This document shows, in pieces, positions 1 to 5,467 of a stretch of 6,937 nucleotides of DNA. The notes below the pieces were generated by a model. It did not search any database and had not been told where the DNA came from. It was given only the letters and a program-made list of their open reading frames with translations. Both the position numbers and the translations under genes were made by a program. Origin of the DNA: DASXTB01 sp036505615 (lineage in GTDB: Bacteria; Acidobacteriota; UBA6911; JACQSX01); the NCBI GenBank assembly GCA_036505615.1, contig DASXTB010000027.1, positions 1 through 6,937 of the forward strand, in the 5' to 3' direction. Position 1 is the stretch's first letter; each line of letters begins with the position of its first letter.

Positions 1-677
1 GCGGGCAATTGCTGTCGTTGGCCGAAGAATTCAACGTACCGATCGTGGAGGATGGCTACGAAGAAGATTTACGTACCAGCGGAAAGCCAATTCTCCCCAT
101 TAAGGCAATGGACCACTCAGGCAGGGTGATTTATCTGGGAACGTTTTCCAAAGGACTCTTCCCCGGCTTGCGGATCGGATGGATCGTGGCGCATCGGGAA
201 CTGATCGAAACACTGGGGGCCGCCAAGTTCAGCACCGATTACCACACCAGCCAGTTGCTTCAGGCGGCTCTGACGGAGTTTATCTCCCAGGGTCACTACG
301 ACCGGCATTTGAAGCGCTTGCAGAAGATCCTGGCCGGAAGGCTCCAGGTGGCAGTGCAGGCAATGCAGCAGCATTTTCCCAAAGGCGCGCGCTGGGCCGT
401 TCCCGACGGCGGTTACTCACTGTGGGTGGCGCTTCCGGCAGGCGTTTCCGCGCGCCAGGTGGCGGCCGACGCCAGGCAAGAAGGAATTCTGATTACTTCC
501 GGAGACCACTTCTTTCAATCACTTGACGACTCAGGATCTTTCCGGCTCAGCGTTTCCACGCTAAACGAAGCACGGATAAAGAAGGGTATTGGAGTACTGG
601 GGAAGATCATTTCGCGACAGTCCCGCCGGCAGCCGCGCCACTCGGCTGCGATGGAAGGAGAACTGCCGCACATTTGA
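1..677 (+). CDS. PLP-dependent aminotransferase-like protein, C-terminal part (MocR/PdxR-type candidate)
   Basis: The gene runs in from the left edge; the reading frame is open from base 3, so the TTG at 9 is not a real start. The visible ~224 residues match the large and small domains of fold-type I aminotransferases. Counting from the codon at 9, VEDGYEEDLR carries the Asp (D15) that pairs with the pyridine nitrogen and Tyr17; TFSKGLFPGLRIGW carries the Schiff-base lysine K48 (codon 150-152) and R55. The C-terminal GGYSLWVALP, ITSGDHFF and FRLSVS segments are typical of the MocR/2-aminoadipate-aminotransferase group. It lies 90 bp upstream of pdxS on the same strand. PdxR, a GntR-aminotransferase fusion, controls pdxST in several Gram-positive bacteria, so a PdxR role is a reasonable inference. 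The deciding N-terminal helix-turn-helix is outside the window; a free-standing aminotransferase remains possible. The last ~20 residues (RQSRRQ onward) look non-conserved, and the TGA stop lies at the edge of a repeat. Confidence 0.85.
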   Translation, partial: GQLLSLAEEFNVPIVEDGYEEDLRTSGKPILPIKAMDHSGRVIYLGTFSKGLFPGLRIGWIVAHRELIETLGAAKFSTDYHTSQLLQAALTEFISQGHYDRHLKRLQKILAGRLQVAVQAMQQHFPKGARWAVPDGGYSLWVALPAGVSARQVAADARQEGILITSGDHFFQSLDDSGSFRLSVSTLNEARIKKGIGVLGKIISRQSRRQPRHSAAMEGELPHI

Positions 678-758
678 ATTTCGAATTTCGAATGACGAAT
701 GCAGAATGCCAACAAGCTGGTCAGCATTCGCAATTCCAAATTCGACATTCGACATTAA
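676..758. repeat. Inverted repeat of 7-nt units, 5 + 5, before pdxS
   Basis: The left arm is five consecutive heptamers (676-682 GAATTTC, 683-689 GAATTTC, 690-696 GAATGAC, 697-703 GAATGCA, 704-710 GAATGCC). A 13-nt loop follows (711-723). The right arm is five heptamers of the complementary type (724-730 GCATTCG, 731-737 CAATTCC, 738-744 AAATTCG, 745-751 ACATTCG, 752-758 ACATTAA). The arms can pair imperfectly into a 35-nt stem. The left edge contains the stop of the upstream gene (TGA 675-677) and the right edge touches the pdxS ribosome-binding site. The function is unknown: it could be a mobile repeat, an mRNA hairpin, or both. Confidence 0.9.
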
Positions 759-763
759 GGAGG
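757..763 (+). promoter_or_regulatory. Ribosome-binding site of pdxS
   Basis: A full AAGGAGG lies 4 nt before the ATG at 768 and fixes the pdxS start. It directly follows the right arm of the preceding inverted repeat (overlapping its last unit by 2 nt). It therefore sits at the 3' foot of any hairpin formed there. This is the strongest Shine-Dalgarno sequence in the window. Confidence 0.9.
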
Positions 764-767
764 TTAC

Positions 768-1649
768 ATGGAAATTGGAACTCTAAAATTGAAAACAGGT
801 CTGGCCGAGATGCTCAAGGGCGGAGCGATTATGGATGTGACCAATGCCGAGCAGGCCAAGATAGCTGAAGATGCCGGCGCCGTAGCCGTCATGGCCTTGG
901 AGCGGGTTCCCGCCGATATTCGAGCAGAAGGCGGCGTGGCCCGGATGGCGCCCATCTCGAGAATCCGCGAAATTCAGGAGACTGTCAGCATCCCGGTGAT
1001 GGCCAAATGCCGGATTGGACACATCGCTGAAGCGCGAATGCTGGAGGCTTTGAAGGTGGACTTTGTCGATGAGAGCGAAGTCCTGACACCTGCAGACGAA
1101 GAACACCACGTAAACAAAATGGATTTTGTCGTGCCTTTCGTCTGTGGCGCGCGTGACCTGGGAGAGGCCCTGCGGCGCGTGGGCGAAGGCGCGGCCTTGA
1201 TCCGCACCAAAGGAGAGGCCGGCTCGGGCAACATCGTGGAGGCGGTCCGCCATCTGCGCAAGATTACGCGCGAGATCCGCACGCTGACCATCGCCAGCGA
1301 AGAAGAGCTGATGGCCGAAGCCAAAAGGCTGGGCAGCCCCTATGAGCTTGTCAAATGGGTAGCGCGCCAAGGAAAGCTCCCCGTGCCCAATTTTGCGGCC
1401 GGCGGGGTGGCCACCCCTGCAGACGCAGCGCTGTGCATGCTGTTGGGCGCTGAATCGGTCTTTGTGGGAAGCGGGATTTTCAAGTCGTCGGATCCCGCTC
1501 GACGAGCCCTCGCTATCGTCCAGGCGGTGACGCATTACAACGACCCGGAAAGGCTGGTCGCCATTTCCGAAGGGCTGTCGGAGGCAATGAAGGGATTGGA
1601 CATTGCGCAGTTGGATAAAAAGGAACTGCTGCAGACGCGCGGTTGGTAA
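768..1649 (+). CDS. pdxS: Pyridoxal 5'-phosphate synthase subunit PdxS
   Basis: This is the synthase subunit of the DXP-independent vitamin B6 pathway. It condenses ribose 5-phosphate, glyceraldehyde 3-phosphate and ammonia supplied by PdxT into PLP. It is a cytoplasmic (beta/alpha)8 barrel; in the family it forms hexamers or dodecamers that bind PdxT subunits. The 293 residues match the usual full length. The catalytic residues are visible: D23 in AIMDVTN, K80 in VMAKCRIGH (first covalent intermediate) and K148 in IRTKGEAGSGN (second lysine). The GEAGSGN and AAGGVATPADA phosphate-binding stretches and VFVGSGIFKSSDP are intact. The start is set by AAGGAGG 4 nt upstream. pdxT follows on the same strand after a 246-bp gap filled mostly by repeats, so the two are probably co-transcribed. 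No B6-related riboswitch is recognisable upstream; the 5' gap is all repeat, so transcription probably comes from further upstream. Identification is secure. Confidence 0.98.
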   Translation: MEIGTLKLKTGLAEMLKGGAIMDVTNAEQAKIAEDAGAVAVMALERVPADIRAEGGVARMAPISRIREIQETVSIPVMAKCRIGHIAEARMLEALKVDFVDESEVLTPADEEHHVNKMDFVVPFVCGARDLGEALRRVGEGAALIRTKGEAGSGNIVEAVRHLRKITREIRTLTIASEEELMAEAKRLGSPYELVKWVARQGKLPVPNFAAGGVATPADAALCMLLGAESVFVGSGIFKSSDPARRALAIVQAVTHYNDPERLVAISEGLSEAMKGLDIAQLDKKELLQTRGW

Positions 1650-1653
1650 ATCT

Positions 1654-1880
1654 CCGATTTCGATTGCGGATTGCGGATTGCGGATTGGGGATTTCGGATT
1701 GCGGATTGAGGATTGCGGATTTCGGATTGTAGGTTGATAGTCTCAGTCCGCAATCACCAGCCAAGAAAGGGAAGGTCGATGATTTCTAGCCTTGAAGCGC
1801 AGGGCGTGAAATTTTCAATCTGAAATCCGCTAATCCGCAATCCGAAATCCACAATCCGCAATGGGAAATCCGCAATTAGA
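1654..1880. repeat. Large inverted repeat of 7-nt units between pdxS and pdxT
   Basis: From 1661 to 1730 there are ten heptamers in perfect 7-nt register, nearly all GGATTNN (GGATTGC, GGATTTC, GGATTGG, GGATTGA, GGATTGT). The complementary arm is at 1817-1880: units AATCTGA, AATCCGC, a 1-nt insertion at 1831, then AATCCGC, AATCCGA, AATCCAC, AATCCGC, AATGGGA, AATCCGC, AATTAGA. The arms enclose about 86 nt of non-repeat sequence (1731-1816). The left arm starts 5 nt after the pdxS stop and the right arm ends 4 nt before the pdxT ribosome-binding site, so nearly the whole gap belongs to this structure. A transcript could fold into a long imperfect stem. It may attenuate or stabilise the pdxST message, or it may have no role. 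Confidence 0.92.
1779..1823 (+). other. Possible 14-codon micro-ORF in the pdxS-pdxT gap
   Basis: An ATG at 1779 opens 14 codons (peptide MISSLEAQGVKFSI) and stops at TGA 1821-1823. A purine-rich AAAGGGAAGG lies just upstream at 1766-1775. The ORF sits in the loop of the large inverted repeat and its stop codon is inside the first right-arm unit. It could be a leader peptide or a remnant of an older gene end, but an ORF this short is expected by chance. I see no family for it. Confidence 0.15.
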
Positions 1881-1884
1881 ACAT

Positions 1885-1888
1885 GGAG
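1885..1888 (+). promoter_or_regulatory. Ribosome-binding site of pdxT (GTG start)
   Basis: GGAG lies 7 nt before the GTG at 1896 and supports this uncommon start codon. The protein begins MKIGVLSFQG, exactly where PdxT proteins normally begin. The nearby ATG at 1883 is out of frame and reaches a stop after two codons. Confidence 0.75.
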
Positions 1889-1895
1889 TGAGACA

Positions 1896-2501
1896 GTGAA
1901 GATCGGAGTATTGAGTTTCCAGGGAGACTTCCAAGCACATACTCGGGCGTTGCAGCAAGCGGGTGCACAAGCCGTCGAGGTGCGCAATCGAAGAGAACTC
2001 TGCTCTTGCGAAGGGCTGATTATCCCGGGCGGTGAGAGCAGCACTTTGCTGAAGTTTCTGGAGTTTGAGAGTTTTACACAGCCGTTGCTCGATTTTGGAC
2101 GGGAGCGGCCAATCTTTGGCACGTGCGCCGGCGCCATCCTGCTGGCCAGGGAGGTGGAAAACCCGAGCCAGTTCAGCCTGGGGCTGATGGACATCCGCGT
2201 CCGGCGAAACGCATACGGCCGGCAGGTAGACAGTCATAGCGAAATCTGCCAATCGCCGGCGCTGGAGCCTTCTTCTTTTGAGGCGATTTTCATTCGCGCT
2301 CCCATAATTACTGGCGTTGGGGCTAAGGCTGAGGTGTTGGCGTGCAGCCATTCCGACCCAATCTGGGTGCGTGAAGGAATTCACTGGGCAGCGACCTTCC
2401 ATCCGGAATTGTCAGAAGATCGAAGGATCCATCGGATCTTCTTAGAGTCAGTCAGAAAGGCCGTGGCGATTTCGGATTGTGGATTGCGGATTGGGGACTG
2501 A
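1896..2501 (+). CDS. pdxT: Pyridoxal 5'-phosphate synthase glutaminase subunit PdxT
   Basis: This is a class I glutamine amidotransferase subunit that hydrolyses glutamine and channels ammonia to PdxS. The 201 residues are close to the family's ~190-200. The catalytic triad is complete: nucleophile C77 in FGTCAGAILL, then H169 and E171 in TFHPELS. The PdxT signatures GVLSFQGDF (residues 4-12), LIIPGGESSTL (41-51) and RRNAYGRQVDS (103-113) are present. It starts at GTG 1896 with GGAG upstream. It follows pdxS and is convergent with the deacetylase-family gene at 2590-3603. The last ~11 codons, AISDCGLRIGD, are encoded by a run of 7-nt repeat units (2467-2501), and the TGA stop is part of the last unit. 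The ancestral C-terminus thus seems to have been overwritten just after VRKAV. The catalytic domain is untouched, so the protein is probably active. Confidence 0.97.
   Translation: MKIGVLSFQGDFQAHTRALQQAGAQAVEVRNRRELCSCEGLIIPGGESSTLLKFLEFESFTQPLLDFGRERPIFGTCAGAILLAREVENPSQFSLGLMDIRVRRNAYGRQVDSHSEICQSPALEPSSFEAIFIRAPIITGVGAKAEVLACSHSDPIWVREGIHWAATFHPELSEDRRIHRIFLESVRKAVAISDCGLRIGD
2467..2501 (+). repeat. Five 7-nt units forming the 3' end of pdxT
   Basis: Five in-register heptamers (2467-2473 CGATTTC, 2474-2480 GGATTGT, 2481-2487 GGATTGC, 2488-2494 GGATTGG, 2495-2501 GGACTGA) belong to the same GGATTNN family as the pdxS-pdxT gap. They are translated as the PdxT tail, and the final unit supplies the stop codon. 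No complementary AATCC arm follows here; a different unit family begins 6 nt downstream. Confidence 0.9.
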
Positions 2502-2507
2502 AAATAA

Positions 2508-2591
2508 ATGCGGAGTGCGGAATGCAGAATGCAGAATGACCCCCGACCAAGTTTTTATTCCGCATTCCACATTCGCCATTCGTCATTCGTC
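2508..2591. repeat. Inverted repeat of 7-nt units, 5 + 5, between convergent genes
   Basis: The left arm is five heptamers (2508-2514 ATGCGGA, 2515-2521 GTGCGGA, 2522-2528 ATGCAGA, 2529-2535 ATGCAGA, 2536-2542 ATGACCC). The loop is 14 nt (2543-2556, ending in a T run). The right arm is five heptamers (2557-2563 ATTCCGC, 2564-2570 ATTCCAC, 2571-2577 ATTCGCC, 2578-2584 ATTCGTC, 2585-2591 ATTCGTC). The size and layout match the element at 676-758. It fills the 88-bp gap between pdxT and the deacetylase-family gene and could act as a two-way terminator. The stop of the minus-strand gene lies in its last unit. Confidence 0.9.
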
Positions 2592-3603
2592 AAAGCCCCC
2601 ACGTTCCATGCGCCCGTCGCACAGCGGCCAGATATTGCTTCCACCCTTCGGGCTCGGGAAGGGGTTCATCAGAAGGACTCAATTTTCCCAGGATGACCTC
2701 GAGACTTGTCCGCACGCTTGCGGCCAAAGCCTCCAGGTTGTAGCCACCTTCTAAGACATAAACGACTCTTCCTTTGCAAAACTGGCCGCAACGCTGCAGC
2801 GATTGCACCACTCGCGCAAAACCCTGCTCGGAGATCTCCAGTTGTGCCAGAGGATCGTCGCGGTGGGCGTCGTAGCCGGCCGAGATGAAAAGCCAATCGG
2901 GCCGGTACTGTTCCAGTATGGCAGGAACCAGGTCTTGGTAAATCCTGGTAAAGGCCTCGTCGCCCGTTCCGGCCTTCAGCGGAAAATTGACGGTAAAGCC
3001 CTGGCCCTTTCCCACTCCGGTTTCTTCCAATGCGCCCGTGCCCGGGTAATATGGAAATTGATGACTGGAAATGTAGAGCACGTCGTCCCGATCGTAAAAA
3101 CTGTGCTGCGTCCCGTTACCATGGTGAACATCGAAATCAATGATGGCCACCCGCTGCGCTCCCGCGCGGCGCAATGCCCATTCGGCCGCGACAGCTACGT
3201 TGTTCAAGAAACAAAATCCCATCGCCTTGTCGCGCTCGGCATGATGACCGGGAGGGCGGATCATAGCAAATCCAGGCCGCGCTGCTGCATTGACCTTCTC
3301 GGCCACCGCCAGCACGGAGCCCGCAGCAGCCAGCGCGGTCTCAATCGAGTCGGGCGAGGTCCTGGTGTCCGGATCAAGAACGACTCGCGAACCACTAGAT
3401 TCCTTCAGCCGCTCAAGATAGTTGCCGCTGTGAATCCAGGCAGCCTCGTCCCAAGTGCCGCGGCGCGGCGCCACAAACTGGATTTCTCCTCGAGCAGGAA
3501 ATTTCTCCAGCATGTGCAGCAGCGTCCAGATGCGCTCCGGCCGCTCGGGATGCCCCGCTCCCGGATCGTGGTCTGCGAATAAAGGATCGATCAGTGCCAA
3601 CAT
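2590..3603 (-). CDS. Histone-deacetylase-family amidohydrolase (class II HDAC / acetylpolyamine amidohydrolase-like)
   Basis: The 337-residue protein has the full arginase/deacetylase fold of zinc-dependent HDAC-family enzymes, which remove acetyl groups from acetyl-lysine or acetylpolyamines. Visible features, N to C: HPERPERI (residues 18-25), the tandem histidine pair H120-H121 in RPPGHHAE, zinc ligands D158 and H160 in DFDVHHGNGT, zinc ligand D245 in SAGYDAHRDDPLA, and transition-state tyrosine Y288 in LEGGYN. All catalytic positions are intact. The start ATG (3603-3601) directly precedes the conserved first strand; the ribosome-binding site is weak. The substrate cannot be read from sequence: bacterial relatives include AcuC, which acts on acetyl-CoA synthetase, and acetylpolyamine amidohydrolases. 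It is convergent with pdxT and divergent from the FHA-GAF-PP2C gene, and no neighbour indicates a pathway. Its TGA stop (2592-2590) falls in the terminal unit of the adjacent repeat. Confidence 0.94.
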   Translation of the reverse strand: MLALIDPLFADHDPGAGHPERPERIWTLLHMLEKFPARGEIQFVAPRRGTWDEAAWIHSGNYLERLKESSGSRVVLDPDTRTSPDSIETALAAAGSVLAVAEKVNAAARPGFAMIRPPGHHAERDKAMGFCFLNNVAVAAEWALRRAGAQRVAIIDFDVHHGNGTQHSFYDRDDVLYISSHQFPYYPGTGALEETGVGKGQGFTVNFPLKAGTGDEAFTRIYQDLVPAILEQYRPDWLFISAGYDAHRDDPLAQLEISEQGFARVVQSLQRCGQFCKGRVVYVLEGGYNLEALAASVRTSLEVILGKLSPSDEPLPEPEGWKQYLAAVRRAHGTWGL

Positions 3604-3713
3604 TGTCTACTCGAGCCGCGGATGACGCCCTCAGTGGTTCTTTATGGCTTCTGGAGCATTACATCAGAAAGCCAAGTTTGCAAGCAGCGGTGACAAACTG
3701 TCCCTCCAGCCTC

Positions 3714-3762
3714 CTCCCTGCCTCCTGCTTCCCGCCTCCCGCTTTCGCCCTTCCCCTTCCCC
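3714..3762. repeat. Pyrimidine-rich tract of 7-nt units upstream of the FHA-GAF-PP2C gene
   Basis: Seven consecutive heptamers (CTCCCTG, CCTCCTG, CTTCCCG, CCTCCCG, CTTTCGC, CCTTCCC, CTTCCCC) are almost free of A on this strand. They have the same 7-nt period as the pdx-locus repeats but a different unit. I see no complementary purine arm in the rest of the 194-bp divergent gap (3604-3797). The tract ends 35 nt before the ATG at 3798, where promoter elements for the downstream gene would lie. A weak -10-like TAGTAT at 3768-3773 follows it directly. Confidence 0.75.
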
Positions 3763-3797
3763 CTTTTTAGTATTTTCCGCTAAACTGATGAGCAATC

Positions 3798-5423
3798 ATG
3801 GATCTCCGTCTTAAGTATTCTGACGCCGCTGGGCAGGAACATATCGTGGTGGTAAACAGCCCGTTATTTACTATTGGTCGCAGCCACTCTAACGATCTTT
3901 GCCTCCCTTTCATGTTTGTGTCGCGAGAACACGCCCGCATCACGCGGCAGGACGATCAATTCGTAATTCAAGATCTGAGAAGCAAGCACGGGACTTACCT
4001 TAACGGAACCAAGATCGATTCGGCCGTTGTCCAGGAGGGGGACCGCATCGCCATGGGCGGTCCTAACGGCATTGAAATTACCGTGGGTGGCCGCGACGTT
4101 TTTGGCTCGCTCTTGAAACCACCAGGCGGAACCGCCGATACAACCGGAGGGAAGAGTTTCAAGGACATCGCGTTGCTGCTGGACACCTTCCAGGCGCTCA
4201 ACAAAACATTCGTGCTGGAGGAATTGCTTAATCTAATTGTCGACTCGGCGATTGAACTTTCCCAGGCGGATCGCGGATTCATCCTTTTGAAGCAACCGGA
4301 TGAATCATTGAAACTGGCTGTAGGCCGGGGACGGCAGCGGCAAAACCTCGAAGTGGCGCCGTTTGCCATCAGCCGGAGGGTTCCAGAGGAAACCGTCCGG
4401 AAACAAAGGACCATCGTAATCCAGGATATTGAGGGCCAAATTGAGGGCCACGACACTACACGCCAGCTTGGACTCAAGTCGATCTGCAGCATACCGCTTC
4501 GGTTGAATCCCGTCGCAGAGAATCCCAATCAGACAATGGACTTTCGCCCCGAGCTGATCGGCGTTCTCTATCTGGACAGTTGGTCCTCGGAAAATCCGTT
4601 CAGTGGCGATGTGCTGAACTCCCTTGAATCGCTGGCGCTGGAAGCATCACTGGCGATCGAGAAAGCTCGCGGATACAAGGAGTCGCTGGAAAGGAAGAAA
4701 CTGGAGGAAGAACTCTCCATCGCTCGTGAAATCCAGCAGCAGCTTCTGCCTACACGCGAGTATGCACAGTCTTGGGTGGAAGTCTCCAGCATTAACATTC
4801 CATGCCGCGAAATCGGCGGCGATTACTTCGACTATCTTGACCTGGCGGAAGACACGCTGGGCATTGTCATCGCCGATGTCTCCGGAAAGGGAACCGGAGC
4901 CGCCCTGCTCACTTCCATGCTGCAGGGAGCATTTTATGCCAATGCGATGCTGGAAGAGCCAATCTGCACCACGATGGTAAATGTCAATCGGACATTGCTG
5001 CGGCGCAAGCTCGAAAACCGGTTTGTCACCCTCTTCTACGCAATCCTGTCGCGCGACGGGACGCTGGAATACTGCAGCGCGGGCCATAACCCGCCTCTTT
5101 TGGTCCAGAAGAGTGGCGTCAGGCGGCTTGAGGTTGGGGGACTGATTCTGGGGCTATTCGAGGCTCAGTATGACTGCGAAAAACTCAAGCTGGAAGCCGG
5201 TGACCTGCTGGTCCTTTTCACCGATGGCATGACGGAAGCGATCAACGCTGCGGGCGAAGAATTCGGCGAAGACCGTCTGATCGAGCTGATCCAGCGATAT
5301 CGCGAAGAATCCGCCTCGCAGATCAGTCGCATGTTGATGGACGATCTACGTCGCTTCTGCAAGGGTATCCCCCTTCCAGATGATGTAACGCTGATGGTCC
5401 TGAAGCTGCCGCCGTCGAGTTAG
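3798..5423 (+). CDS. FHA-GAF-PP2C (SpoIIE/RsbU-type) serine/threonine phosphatase
   Basis: This is a 541-residue cytoplasmic signalling protein with three domains. Residues ~1-98 are an FHA domain for binding phosphothreonine partners: G27-R28, S42 and H45 in VSREHARI, and SKHGTYLNG with N69. Residues ~121-290 look like a GAF sensor domain, ligand unknown. Residues ~291-318 (KESLERKKLEEELSIAREIQQQLLP) form the coiled linker typical of RsbU-like phosphatases. Residues ~335-537 are the PP2C-type catalytic domain with metal ligands D342 (GGDYFD), D360 (IADVSGKG), D476 (FTDGMTE) and D528/D529 (PDDVT), plus the CSAGHNPPLL signature. Such enzymes usually dephosphorylate anti-sigma-factor antagonists. 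No anti-sigma factor, antagonist or kinase gene is adjacent, so partners are probably elsewhere. An in-frame TGA at 3789 makes ATG 3798 the first possible start; only a poor GATGAG precedes it. No membrane segment is seen. Confidence 0.95.
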   Translation: MDLRLKYSDAAGQEHIVVVNSPLFTIGRSHSNDLCLPFMFVSREHARITRQDDQFVIQDLRSKHGTYLNGTKIDSAVVQEGDRIAMGGPNGIEITVGGRDVFGSLLKPPGGTADTTGGKSFKDIALLLDTFQALNKTFVLEELLNLIVDSAIELSQADRGFILLKQPDESLKLAVGRGRQRQNLEVAPFAISRRVPEETVRKQRTIVIQDIEGQIEGHDTTRQLGLKSICSIPLRLNPVAENPNQTMDFRPELIGVLYLDSWSSENPFSGDVLNSLESLALEASLAIEKARGYKESLERKKLEEELSIAREIQQQLLPTREYAQSWVEVSSINIPCREIGGDYFDYLDLAEDTLGIVIADVSGKGTGAALLTSMLQGAFYANAMLEEPICTTMVNVNRTLLRRKLENRFVTLFYAILSRDGTLEYCSAGHNPPLLVQKSGVRRLEVGGLILGLFEAQYDCEKLKLEAGDLLVLFTDGMTEAINAAGEEFGEDRLIELIQRYREESASQISRMLMDDLRRFCKGIPLPDDVTLMVLKLPPSS

Positions 5424-5447
5424 ACGTCAAACCCGAAGCCTGACCGA

Positions 5448-5467
5448 GGCCATACGGGCGTGTGGCC
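5448..5467 (+). terminator. Possible hairpin terminator after the FHA-GAF-PP2C gene
   Basis: GGCCATAC (5448-5455) and GTGTGGCC (5460-5467) pair over 8 bp with one G-T wobble around a GGGC loop, 24 nt after the stop codon. There is no T run after it, so it is not a classic intrinsic terminator. It overlaps the left arm of the larger inverted repeat. Confidence 0.3.

Noticed and set aside
664..768. B6- or PLP-sensing riboswitch before pdxS
   Set aside because: No known riboswitch class fits, and the gap is accounted for by the heptamer inverted repeat.
674..868. Short open frames through the repeat before pdxS
   Set aside because: Their sequence is translated 7-nt repeat; the 7-nt period stays open in several frames by construction.
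783..1535. 250-codon minus-strand open frame opposite pdxS
   Set aside because: It is antisense to a secure pdxS gene and its product has no recognisable motifs; it results from codon bias of pdxS.
1661..1880. CRISPR array
   Set aside because: Units are 7 nt with no spacers, and the second arm is in opposite orientation; no cas gene is present.
1830..2402. 190-codon minus-strand open frame across pdxT and the upstream repeat
   Set aside because: It is antisense to pdxT and its end is translated repeat units.
2803..3582. 259-codon plus-strand open frame inside the deacetylase-family gene
   Set aside because: It is antisense to a gene with complete catalytic motifs; composition is Arg/Pro/Ser-rich and no ribosome-binding site is seen.
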